A DNA stretch of 64,000 nt, taken from Eutreptiella sp. 'Long Island Sound 2002' (Eukaryota; Euglenozoa; Euglenophyceae; Eutreptiales; Eutreptiaceae). The notes under the pieces were generated by a model. It was not told the origin of the DNA and did not search any database. It saw only the letters and a list, made by a program, of their open reading frames with translations. Positions 1 to 13,000 of the stretch are shown one piece after another. Position 1 is the first letter of the stretch; every line of letters begins with the position of its first letter. The position numbers and the translations under genes are program-made. The stretch spans positions 42,424,090 through 42,488,089 of the forward strand of contig OZ038382.1 of NCBI GenBank assembly GCA_964036045.1. The letters run 5' to 3'.

Positions 1-149
1 TTCTAATGCCTTCCCGGAACGCTGAAGGGGGAGCTGCAATAACTTGACAGAAAGTCCCGAATTCAATTTTGAGATATTGTGTCGGCAAGTATCACCACAC
101 TTCATTATGAAAGCACCTGGCTCTCACACCAAGCCATACCATACCATGC

Positions 150-177
150 CAAGCCAAGCCAGCCATGCCTTGGCTTG
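150..177 (+). repeat. hairpin within each satellite unit (first full example)
   Basis: CAAGCCAAG (150-158) is perfectly complementary to CTTGGCTTG (169-177), leaving a 10-base loop. The same inverted repeat is present in almost every unit in the window. The example at 17283-17292 has lost the left arm by substitution. It is followed directly by the GACGAG/GCGA/CG simple-sequence part. It could form a cruciform or, if transcribed, an RNA stem-loop. Confidence 0.8.
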
Positions 178-195
178 ACGAGACGAGGCGAGCGA

Positions 196-208
196 GCGCG
201 CGCGCGCG
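196..208 (+). repeat. alternating GC run of the satellite unit (example)
   Basis: A pure alternating purine-pyrimidine GC tract occurs in every unit and is followed by a G run. Its length varies by two-base steps between units and explains most of the 418/420/422 bp length classes in the reverse-orientation array. Alternating CG of this length can adopt Z-DNA under supercoiling. Confidence 0.8.
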
Positions 209-3200
209 GGGGTGGCGGGGGGTGCAATGGCAGTGTGGGTGTGTGGTTGCAGTGGACCAGAGCGAAAACTTCAACGGGTGGGGCGAAAGGTGCCACTTTA
301 CGAAAGCACGCGTACAGCCTAGCCAACCACCACGCAGCAACCTGAAAATCCAATAAATGTGGCGTACCAAAATGAAACTTTTTTGCAAAAATATGGAACA
401 TGCCCCTTCTAAATTTTCTTCTAATGCCTTCCCGGAACGCTGAAGGGGGAGCTGCAATAACTTCACAGAAAGTCCCGAATTCAATTTTGAGATATTGTGT
501 CGGCAAGTATCACCACACTTCATTATGAAAGCACCTGGCTCTCACACCAAGCCATACCATACCATGCCAAGCCAAGCCAGCCATGCCTTGGCTTGACGAG
601 ACGAGGCGAGCGAGCGCGCGCGCGCGGGGGTGGCGGGGGGTGCAATGGCAGTGTGGGTGTGTGGTGGCAGTGGACCAGAGCGAAAACCTCAACGGGTAGG
701 GCGAAAGGTGCCACTTTACGAAAGCAGGCGTACAGCCTAGCCAACCACCACGCAGCAACCTGAAAATCCAATAAATGTGGCGTACCAAAATGAAACTTTT
801 TTGCAAAAATATGGAACATGCCCCTTCTAAATTTTCTTCTAATGCCTTCCCGGAACGCTGAAGGGGGAGCTGCAATAACTTGACAGAAAGTCCCGAATTC
901 AATTTTGAGATATTGTGTCGGCAAGTATCACCACACTTCATTATGAAAGCACCTGGCTCTCACACCAAGCCATACCATACCATGCCAAGCCAAGCCAGCC
1001 ATGCCTTGGCTTGACGAGACGAGGCGAGCGAGCGCGCGCGCGCGGGGGTGGCGGGGGGTGCAATGGCAGTGTGGGTGTGTGGTGGCAGTGGACCAGAGCG
1101 AAAACTTCAACGGGTAGGGCGAAAGGTGCCACTTGACGAAAGCACGCGTACAGCCTAGCCAACCACCACGCAGCAACGTGAAATTCCAATAAATGTGGCG
1201 TACCAAAATGAAACTTTTTTGCAAAAATATGGAACATGCCCCTTCTAAATTTTCTTCTAATGCCTTCCCGGAACGCTGAAGGGGGAGCTGCAATAACTTC
1301 ACAGAAAGTCCCGAATTCAATTTTGAGATATTGTGTCGGCAAGTATCACCACACTTCATTATGAAAGCACCTGGCTCTCACACCAAGCCATACCATACCA
1401 TGCCAAGCCAAGCCAGCCATGCCTTGGCTTGACGAGACGAGGCGAGCGAGCGCGCGCGCGCGGGGGTGGCGGGGGGTGCAATGGCAGTGTGGGTGTGTGG
1501 TGGCAGTGGACCAGAGCGAAAACTTCAACGGGTAGGGCGAAAGGTGCCACTTTACGAAAGCACGCGTACAGCCTAGCCAACCACCACGCAGCAACCTGAA
1601 AATCCAATAAATGTGGCGTACCAAAATGAAACTTTTTTGCAAAAATATGGAACATGCCCCTTCTAAATTTTCTTCTAATGCCTTCCCGGAACGCTGAAGG
1701 GGGAGCTGCAATAACTTGACAGAAAGTCCCGAATTCAATTTTGAGATATTGTGTCGGCAAGTATCACCACACTTCATTATGAAAGCACCTGGCTCTCACA
1801 CCAAGCCATACCATACCATGCCAAGCCAAGCCAGCCATGCCTTGGCTTGACGAGACGAGGCGAGCGAGCGCGCGCGCGCGGGGGTGGCGGGGGGTGCAAT
1901 GGCAGTGTGGGTGTGTGGTGGCAGTGGACCAGAGCGAAAACTTCAACGGGTAGGGCGAAAGGTGCCACTTTACGAAAGCACGCGTACAGCCTAGCCAACC
2001 ACCACGCAGCAACCTGAAAATCCAATAAATGTGGCGTACCAAAATGAAACTTTTTTGCAAAAATATGGAACATGCCCCTTCTAAATTTTCTTCTAATGCC
2101 TTCCCGGAACGCTGAAGGGGGAGCTGCAATAACTTGACAGAAAGTCGCGGATTCAATTTTGAGATATTGTGTCGGCAAGTATCACCACACTTCATTATGA
2201 AAGCACCTGGCTCTCACACCAAGCCATACCATACCATGCCAAGCCAAGCCAGCCATGCCTTGGCTTGACGAGACGAGGCGAGCGAGCGCGCGCGCGCGGG
2301 GGTGGCGGGGGGTGCAATGGCAGTGTGGGTGTGTGGTGGCAGTGGACCAGAGCGAAAACTTCAACGGGTAGGGCGAAAGGTGCCACTTTACGAAAGCACG
2401 CGTACAGCCTAGACAACCACCATGCAGCAACCTGAAAATCCAATAATTGTGGCGTACCAAAATGAAACTTTTTTGCAAAAATATGGAACATGCCCCTTCT
2501 AAATTTTCTTCTAATGCCTTCCCGCAACGCTGAAGGGGGAGCTGCAATAACTTGACAGAAAGTCCCGAATTCAATTTTGAGATATTGTGTCGGCAAGTAT
2601 CACCACACTTCATTATGAAAGCACCTGGCTCTCACACCAAGCCATACCATACCATGCCAAGCCAAGCCAGCCATGCCTTGGCTTGACGAGACGAGGCGAG
2701 TGAGCGCGCGCGCGCGGGGGTGGCGGGGGGTGCAATGGCAGTGTGGGTGTGTGGTGGCAGTGGACCAGAGCGAAAACTTCAACGGGTAGGGCGAAAGGTG
2801 CCACTTTACGAAAGCACGCGTACAGCCTAGCCAACCACCACGCAGCAACGTGAAATTCCAATAAATGTGGCGTACCAAAATGAAACTTTTTTGCAAAAAT
2901 ATGGAACATGCCCCTTCTAAATTTTCTTCTAATGCCTTCCCGGAACGCTGAAGGGGGAGCTGCAATAACTTCACAGAAAGTCCCGAATTCAATTTTGAGA
3001 TATTGTGTCGGCAAGTATCACCACACTCCATTATGAAAGCACCTGGCTTTCACACCAAGCCATACCATACCATGCCAAGCCAAGCCAGCCATGCCTTGGC
3101 TTGACGAGACGAGGCGAGCGAGCGCGCGCGCGCGGGGGTGGCGGGGGGTGCAATGGCAGTGTGGGTGTGTGGTGGCAGTGGACCAGAGCGAAAACTTCAA

Positions 3201-6200
3201 CGGGTAGGGCGAAAGGTGCCACTTTACGAAAGCACGCGTACAGCCTAGCCAACCACCACGCAGCAACCTGAAAATCCAATAAATGTGGCGTACCAAAATG
3301 AAACTTTTTTGCAAAAATATGGAACATGCCCCTTCTAAATTTTCTTCTAATGCCTTCCCGGAACGCTGAAGGGGGAGCTGCAATAACTTGACAGAAAGTC
3401 CCGAATTCAATTTTGAGATATTGTGTCGGCAAGTATCACCACACTTCATTATGAAAGCACCTGGCTCTCACACCAAGCCATACCATACCATGCCAAGCCA
3501 AGCCAGCCATGCCTTGGCTTGACGAGACGAGGCGAGCGAGCGCGCGCGCGCGGGGGTGGCCGGGGGGCAATGGCGGTGTGGGTGTGTGGTGGCAGTGGAC
3601 CAGAGCGAAAACTTCAACGGGTAGGGCGAAAGGTGCCACTTTACGAAAGCACGCGTACAGCCTAGCCAACCACCACGCAGCAACCTGAAAATCCAATAAA
3701 TGTGGCGTACCAAAATGAAACTTTTTTGCAAAAATATGGAACATGCCCCTTCTAAATTTTCTTCTAATGCCTTCCCGCAACGCTGAAGGGGGAGCTGCAA
3801 TAACTTGACAGAAAGTCGCGAATTCAATTTTGAGATATTGTGTCGGCAAGTATCACCACACTTCATTATGAAAGCACCTGGCTCTCACACCAAGCCATAC
3901 CATACCATGCCAAGCCAAGCCAGCCATGCCTTGGCTTGACGAGACGAGGCAAGCGAGCGCGCGCGCGCGGGGGTGGCGGGGGGTGCAATGGCAGTGTGGG
4001 TGTGTGGTGGCAGTGGACCAGAGCGAAAACTTCAACGGGTAGGGCGAAAGGTGCCACTTTACGAAAGCACGTGTACAGCCTAGACAACCACCACGCAGCA
4101 ACCTGAAAATCCAATAAATGTGGCGTACCAAAATGAAACTTTTTTGCAAAAATATGGAACATGCCCCTTCTAAATTTTCTTCTAATGCCTTCCCGGAACG
4201 CTGAAGGGGGAGCTGCAATAACTTGACAGAAAGCTCGAATTCAATTTTGAGATATTGTGTCGGCAAGTATCACCACACTTCATTATGAAAGCACCTGGCT
4301 CTCACACCAAGCCATACCATACCATGCCAAGCCAAGCCAGCCATGCCTTGGCTTGATGAGACGAGGCGAGCGAGCGCGCGCGCGCGGGGGTGGCGGGGGA
4401 TGCAGTGGCAGTGTGGGTGTGTGGTGGCAGTGGACCAGAGCGAAAACTTCAACGGGTAGGGCGAAAGGTGCCACTTTACGAAAGCACGCGTACAGCCTAG
4501 CCAACCACCACGCAGCAACCTGAAAATCCAATAAATGTGGCGTACCAAAATGAAACTTTTTTGCAAAAATATGGAACATGCCCCTTCTAAATCTTCTTCT
4601 AATGCCTTCCCGGAACGCTGAAGGGGGAGCTGCAATAACTTGACAGAAGTTCTCGAATTCAATTTTGAGATATTGTGTCGGCAAGTATCACCACACTTCA
4701 TTATGAAAGCACCTGGCTCTCACACCAAGCCATACCATACCATCCCAAGCCAAGCCAGCCATGCCTTGGCTTGACGAGACGAGGCGAGCGAGGGCGCGCG
4801 CGCGGGGGTGGCGGGGGGTGCAATGGCAGTGTGGGTGTGTGGTGGCAGTGGACCAGAGCGAAAACTTCAACGGGTAGGGCGAAAGGTGCCACTTTACGAA
4901 AGCACGCGTACAGCCTAGCCAACCACCACGCAGCAACCTGAAAATCCAATAAATGTGGCGTTCCAAAATGAAACTTTTTTGCAAAAATATGGAACATGCC
5001 CCTTCTAAATTTTCTTCTAATGCCTTCCCGGAACGCTGAAGGGGGAGCTGCAATAACTTGACAGAAAGTCCCGAATTCAATTTTGAGATATTGTGTCAGC
5101 AAGTATCACCACACTTCATTATGAAAGCACCTGGCTCTCACACCAAGCCATACCATACCATGCCAAGCCAAGCCAGCCATGCCTTGGCTTGACGAGACGA
5201 GGCGAGGGAGTGCGCGCGCGCGGCCGTGGCGGGGGGTGCAATGGCAGTGTGGGTGTGTGGTGGCAGTGGACCAGAGCGAAAACTTCAACGGGTAGGGCGA
5301 AAGGTGCCACTTTACGAAAGCACGCGTACAGCCTAGCCAACCACCACGCAGCAACCTGAAAATCCAATAAATGTGGCGTACCAAAATGAAACTTTTTTGC
5401 AAAAATATGGAACATGCCCCTTCTAAATTTTCTTCTAATGCCTTCCCGGAACGCTGAAGGGGGAGCTGCAATAACTTGACAGAAAGTCCCGAATTCAATT
5501 TTGAGATATTGTGTCGGCAAGTATCACCACACTTCATTATGAAAGCACCTGGCTCTCACACCAAGCCATACCATACCATGCCAAGCCAAGCCAGCCATGC
5601 CTTGGCTTGACGAGACGAGGCGAGCGAGCGCGCGCGCGCGGGGGTGGCGGGGGGTGCAATGGCAGTGTGGGTGTGTGGTGGCATTGGACCAGAGGGAAAA
5701 CTTCAACGGGTAGGGCGAAAGGTGCCACTTTACGAAAGCACGCGTACAGCCTAGCCAACCACCACGCAGCAACCTGAAAATCCAATAAATGTGGCGTACC
5801 AAAATGAAACTTTTTTGCAAAAATATGGAACATGCCCCTTCTAAATTTTCTTCTAATGCCTTCCCGCAACGCTGAAGGGGGAGCTGCAATAACTTGACAG
5901 AAAGTCCCGAATTCAATTTTGAGATATTGTGTCGGCAAGTATCACCACACTTCATTATGAGAGCACCTGGCTCTCACACCAAGCCATACCATACCATGCC
6001 AAGCCAAGCCAGCCATGCCTTGGCTTGACGAGACGAGGCGAGCGAGCGCGCGCGCGCGGGGGTGGCGGGGGGTGCAATGGCAGTGTGGGTGTGTGGTGGC
6101 AGTGGACCAGAGCGAAAACTTCAACGGGTAGGGCGAAAGGTGCCACTTGACGAAAGCACGCGTACAGCCTAGCCAACCACCACGCAGCAACCTGAAAATC

Positions 6201-9190
6201 CAATAAATGTGGCGTACCAAAATGAAACTTTTTTGCAAAAATATGGAACATGCCCCTTCTAAATTTTCTTCTAATGCCTTCCCGCAACGCTGAAGGGGGA
6301 GCTGCAATAACTTGACAGAAAGTCCCGAATTCAATTTTGAGATATTGTGTCGGCAAGTATCACCACACTTCATTATGAAAGCACCTGGCTCTCACACCAA
6401 GCCATACCATACCATGCCAAGCCAAGCCAGCCATGCCTTGGCTTGACGAGACGAGGCGAGCGAGCGCGCGCGCGCGGGGGTGGCGGGGGGTGCAATGGCA
6501 GTGTGGGTGTGTGGTGGCAGTGGACCAGAGCGAAAACTTCAACGGGTAGGGCGAAAGGTGCCACTTTACGAAAGCACGCGTACAGCCTAGCCAACCACCA
6601 CGCAGCAACCTGAAAATCCAATAAATGTGGCGTACCAAAATGAAACTTTTTTGCAAAAATATGGAACATGCCCCTTCTAAATTTTCTTCTAATGCCTTCC
6701 CGGAACGCTGAAGGGGGAGCTGCAATAACTTGACAGAAAGTCCCGAATTCAATTTTGAGATATTGTGTCGGCAAGTATCACCACACTTCATTATGAAAGC
6801 ACCTGGCTCTCACACCAAGCCATACCATACCATGCCAAGCCAAGCCAGCCATGCCTTGGCTTGACGAGACGAGGCGAGCGAGCGCGCGCGCGCGGGGGTG
6901 GCGGGGGGTGCAATGGCAGTGTGGGTGTGTGGTGGCAGTGGACCAGAGCGAAAACTTCAACGGGTAGGGCGAAAGGTGCCACTTTACGAAAGCACGCGTA
7001 CAGCCTAGCCAACCACCACGCAGCAACCTGAAAATCCAATAAATGTGGCGTACCAAAATGAAACTTTTTTGCAAAAATATGGAACATGCCCCTTCTAAAT
7101 TTTCTTCTAATGCCTTCCCGGAACGCTGAAGGGGGAGCTGCAATAACTTGACAGAAAGTCCCGAATTCAATTTTGAGATATTGTGTCCTCAAGTATCACC
7201 ACACTTCATTATGAAAGCACCTGGCTCTCACACCAAGCCATACCATACCATGCCAAGCCAAGCCAGCCATGCCTTGGCTTGACGAGACGAGGCGAGCGAG
7301 CGCGCGCGCGCGGGGGTGGCGGGGGGTGCAATGGCAGTGTGGGTGTGTGGTGGCAGTGGACCAGAGCGAAAACTTCAACGGGTAGGGCGAAAGGTGCCAC
7401 TTTACGAAAGCACGCGTACAGCCTAGCCAACCACCACGCAGCAACCTGAAAATCCAATAAATGTGGCGTACCAAAATGAAACTTTTTTGCAAAAATATGG
7501 AACATGCCCCTTCTAAATTTTCTTCTAATGCCTTCCCGGAACGCTGAAGGGGGAGCTGTAATAACTTGACAGAAAGTCCCGAATTCAATTTTGAGATATT
7601 GTGTCGGCAAGTATCACCACACTTCATTATGAAAGCACCTGGCTCTCACACCAAGCCATACCATACCATGCCAAGCCAAGCCAGCCATGCCTTGGCTTGA
7701 CGAGACGAGGCGAGCGAGCGCGCGCGCGCGGGGGTGGCGGGGGGTGCAATGGCAGTGTGGGTGTGTGGTGGCAGTGGACCAGAGCGAAAACTTCAACGGG
7801 TAGGGCGAAAGGTGCCACTTGACGAAAGCACGCGTACAGCCTAGCCAACCACCACGCAGCAGCCTGAAAATCCAATAAATGTGGCGTACCAAAATGAAAC
7901 TTTTTTGCAAAAATATGGAACATGCCCCCTCTAAATCTTCTTCTAATGCCTTCCCGGAACGCTGAAGGGGGAGCTGCAATAACTTGACAGAAAGTCCCGA
8001 ATTAAATTTTGAGATATTGTGTCGGCAAGTATCACCACACTTCATTATGAAAGCACCTGGCTCTGACACCAAGCCATACCATACCATGCCAAGCCAAGCC
8101 AGCCATGCCTTGGCTTGACGAGACGAGGCGAGCGAGCGCGCGCGCGCGGGGGTGGCGGGGGGTGCAATGGCAGTGTGGGTGTGTGGTGGCAGTGGACCAG
8201 AGCGAAAACTTCAACGGGTAGGGCGAAAGGTGCCACTTTACGAAAGCACGCGTACAGCCTAGCCAACCACCACGCAGCAACCTGAAAATCCAATAAATGT
8301 GGCGTACCAAAATGAAACTTTTTTGCAAAAATATGGAACATGCCCCTTCTAAATTTTCTTCTAATGCCTTCCCGGAACGCTGAAGGGGGAGCTGCAAATT
8401 TGACAGAAAGTCCCGAATTCAATTTTGAGATATTGTGTCGGCAAGTATCACCACACTTCATTATGAAAGCACCTGGCTCTCACACCAAGCCATACCATAC
8501 CATGCCAAGCCAAGCCAGCCATGCCTTGGCTTGACGAGACGAGGCGAGCGAGCGCGCGCGCGCGGGGGTGGCGGGGGGTGCAATGGCAGTGTGGGTGTGT
8601 GGTGGCAGTGGACCAGAGCGAAAACTTCAACGGGTAGGGCGAAAGGTGCCACTTTACGAAAGCACGCGTACAGCCTAGCCAACCACCACGCAGCAACCTG
8701 AAAATCCAATAAATGTGGCGTACCAAAATGAAACTTTTTTGCAAAAATATGGAACATGCCCCTTCTAAATTTTCTTCTAATGCCTTCCCGGAACGCTGAA
8801 GGGGGAGCTGCAATAACTTGACAGAAAGTCCCGAATTCAATTTTGAGATATTGTGTCGGCAAGTATCACCACACTTCATTATGAAAGCACCTGGCTCTCA
8901 CACCAAGCCATACCATACCATGCCAAGCCAAGCCAGCCATGCCTTGGCTTGACGAGACGAGGCGAGCGAGCGCGCGCGCGCGGGGGTGGCGGGGGGTGCA
9001 ATGGCAGTGTGGGTGTGTGGTGGCAGTGGACCAGAGCGAAAACTTCAACGGGTAGGGCGAAAGGTGCCACTTTACGAAAGCACGCGTACAGCCTAGCCAA
9101 CCACCACGCAGCAACGTGAAATTCCAATAAATGTGGCGTACCAAAATGAAACTTTTTTGCAAAAATATGGAACATGCCCCTTCTAAATTT

Positions 9191-10048
9191 TCTTCTAATG
9201 CCTTCCCGGAACGCTGAAAGGGGAAGTTGCAATAACTTGACAGAAGGTCCCGAATTCAATTTTGAGATATTGTGTCGGCAAGTATCACCACACTTCATTA
9301 TGAAAGCACCTGGCTCTCACACCAAGCCATACCATACCATGCCAAGCCAAGCCAGCCATGCCTTGGCTTGACGAGACGAGGCGAGCGAGCGCGCGCGCGC
9401 GGGGGTGGCGGGGGGTGCAATGGCAGTGTGGGTGTGTGGTGGCAGTGGACCAGAGCGAAAACTTCAACGGGTAGGGCGAAAGGTGCCACTTTACGAGAGC
9501 ACGCGTACAGCCTAGCCAACCACCACGCAGCAACCTGAAAATCCAATAAATGTGGCGTACCAAAATGAAACTTTTTTGCAAAAATATGGAACATGCCCCT
9601 TCTAAATTTTCTTCTAATGCCTTCCCGGAACGCTGAAAGGGGAAGTTGCAATAACTTGACAGAAGGTCCCGAATTCAATTTTGAGATATTGTGTCGGCAA
9701 GTATCACCACACTTCATTATGAAAGCACCTGGCTCTCACACCAAGCCATACCATACCATGCCAAGCCAAGCCAGCCATGCCTTGGCTTGACGAGACGAGG
9801 CGAGCGAGCGCGCGCGCGCGGGGGTGGCGGGGGGTGCAATGGCAGTGTGGGTGTGTGGTGGCAGTGGACCAGAGCGAAAACTTCAACGGGTAGGGCGAAA
9901 GGTGCCACTTTACGAGAGCACGCGTACAGCCTAGCCAACCACCACGCAGCAACCTGAAAATCCAATAAATGTGGCGTACCAAAATGAAACTTTTTTGCAA
10001 AAATATGGAACATGCCCCTTCTAAATTTTCTTCTAATGCCTTCCCGGA
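9191..10048 (+). repeat. adjacent near-identical 419-bp satellite units
   Basis: Two successive units share three private variants spaced exactly 419 bp apart. These are a one-base insertion giving GAAAGGGGAAGTTGC (about 9214 and 9633), CAGAAGGTCCC, and ACGAGAGCAC (about 9494 and 9913). This indicates a recent single-unit duplication. Confidence 0.7.
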
Positions 10049-13000
10049 ACGCTGAAAGGGGGAGCTGCAAAAACTTGACAGAAAGTCCCGAATTCAATTT
10101 TGAGATATTGCCTCGGCAAGTATCACCACACTTCATTATGAAAGCACCTGGCTCTCACACCAAGCCATACCATACCATGCCAAGCCAAGCCAGCCATGCC
10201 TTGGCTTGACGAGACGAGGCGAGCGAGCGCGCGCGCGCGGGGGTGGCGGGGGGTGCAATGGCAGTGTGGGTGTGTGGTGGCAGTGGACCAGAGCGAAAAC
10301 TTCAACAGGTAGGGCGAAAGGTGCCACTTTACGAAAGCACGCGTACAGCCTAGCCAACAACCACGCAGCAACCTGAAAATCCAATAAATGTGGCGTACCA
10401 AAATGAAACTTTTTTGCAAAAATATGGAACATGCCCCTTCTAAATTTTCTTCTAATGCCTTCCCGGAACGCTGAAGGGGGAGCTGCAATAACTTGACAGA
10501 AAGTCCCGAATTCAATTTTGAGATATTGTGTCGGCAAGTATCACCACACTTCATTATGAAAGCACCTGGCTCTCACACCAAGCCATACCATACCATGCCA
10601 AGCCAAGCCAGCCATGCCTTGGCTTGACGAGACGAGGCGAGCGAGCGCGCGCGCGCGGGGTTGGCGGGGGGTGCAATGGCAGTGTGGGTGTGTGGTGGCA
10701 GTGGACCAGAGCGAAAACTTCAACGGGTAGGGCGAAAGGTGCCACTTTACGAAAGCACGCGTACAGCCTAGCCAACCACCACGCAGCAACCTGAAAATCC
10801 AATAAATGTGGCGTACCAAAATGAAACTTTTTTGCAAAAATATGGAACATGCCCCTTCTAAATTTTCTTCTAATGCCTTCCCGGAACGCTGAAGGGGGAG
10901 CTGCAATAACTTGACAGAAAGTCCCGAATTCAATTTTGAGATATTGTGTCGGCAAGTATCACCACACTTCATTATGAAAGCACCTGGCTCTCACACCAAG
11001 CCATACCATACCATGCCAAGCCAAGCCAGCCATGCCTTGGCTTGACGAGACGAGGCGAGCGAGCGCGCGCGCGCGGGGGTGGCGGGGGGTGCAATGGCAG
11101 TGTGGGTGTGTGGTGGCAGTGGACCAGAGCGAAAACTTCAACGCGTAGGGCGAAAGGTGCCACTTTACGAAAGCACGCGTACAGCCTAGCCAACCACCAC
11201 GCAGCAACCTGAAAATCCAATAAATGTGGCGTACCAAAATGAAACTTTTTTGCAAAAATATGGAACATGCCCCTTCTAAATTCTCTTCTAATGCCTTCCC
11301 GGAACGCTGAGGGGGGAGCTGCAATAACTTGACAGAAAGTCCCGAATTCAATTTTGAGATATTGTGTCGGCAAGTATCACCACACTTCATTATGAAAGCA
11401 CCTGGCTCTCACACCAAGCCATACCATACCATGCCAAGCCAAGCCAGCCATGCCTTGGCTTGACGAGACGAGGCGAGCGAGCGCGCGCGCGGGGGGGTGG
11501 CGGGGGGTGCAATGGCAGTGTGGGTGTGTGGTGGCAGTGGACAGGAGCGAAAACTTCAACGGGTAGGGCGAAAGGTGCCACTTTACGAAAGCACGCGTAC
11601 AGCCTAGCCAACCACCACGCAGCAACCTGAAAATCCAATAAATGTGGCGTACCAAAATGAAGCTTTTTGGCAAAATATGGAACATGCCCCTTCTAAATTT
11701 TCTTCTAATGCCTTCCCGGAACGCTGAAGGGGGAGCTGCAAAAACTTGACAGAAAGTCCCGAATTCAATTTTGAGATATTGTGTCGGCAAGTATCACCAC
11801 ACTTCATTATGAAAGCACCTGGCTCTCACACCAAGCCATACCATACCATGCCAAGCCAAGCCAGCCATGCCTTGGCTTGACGAGACGAGGCGAGCGAGCG
11901 CGCGCGCGCGGGGGTGGCGGGGGATGCAATGGCAGTGTGGGTGTGTGGTGGCAGTGGACCAGAGCGAAAACTTCAACGGGTAGGGCGAAAGGTGCCACTT
12001 TACGAAAGCACGCGTACAGCCTAGCCAACCACCACGCAGCAACCTGAAAATCCAATAAATGTGGCGTACCAAAATGAAACTTTTTTGCAAAAATATGGAA
12101 CATGCCCCTTCTAAATTTTCTTCTAATGCCTTCCCGGAACGCTGAAGGGGGAGCTGCAATAACTTGACAGAAAGTCCCGAATTCAATTTTGAGATATTGT
12201 GTCGGCAAGTATCACCACACTTCATTATGAAAGCACCTGGCTCTCACACCAAGCCATACCATACCATGCCAAGCCAAGCCAGCCATGCCTTGGCTTGACG
12301 AGACGAGGCGAGCGAGCGCGCGCGCGCGGGGGTGGCGGGGGGTGCAATGGCAGTGTGGGTGTGTGGTGGCAGTGGACCAGAGCGAAAACTTCAACGGGTA
12401 GGGCGAAAGGTGCCACTTTACGAAAGCACGCGTACAGCCTGGCCAACCACCACGCAGCAACCTGAAAATCCAATAAATGTGGCGTACCAAAATGAAACTT
12501 TTTTGCAAAAATATGGAACATGCCCCTTCTAAATTTTCTTCTAATGCCTTCTCGGAACGCTGAAGGGGGAGCTGCAAAAAATTGACAGAAGGTCCCGAAT
12601 TCAATTTTGAGATATTGTGTCGGCAAGTATCACCACACTTCATTATGAAAGCACCTGGCTCTCACACCAAGCCATACCATACCATGCCAAGTCAAGCCAG
12701 CCATGCCTTGGCTTGACGAGACGAGGCGAGCGAGCGCGCGCGCGCGGGGGTGGCGGGGGGTGCAATGGCAGTGTGGGTGTGTGGTGGCAGTGGACCAGAG
12801 CGAAAACTTCAACAGGTAGGGCGAAAGGTGCCACTTTACGAAAGCACGCGTACAGCCTAGCCAACCACCACGCAGCAACCTGAAAATCCAATAAATGTGG
12901 CGTACCAAAATGAAACTTTTTTGCAAAAATATGGAACATGCCCCTTCTAAATTTTCTTCTAATGCCTTCCCAGAACGCTGAAGGGGGAGCTGCAATAACT

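Noticed and set aside
1-418. CENP-B box or similar centromere protein site in the satellite unit
   Set aside because: I looked for the TTCG...CGGGA pattern on both strands and found no acceptable match. CTTCCCGGAACGC is not one.
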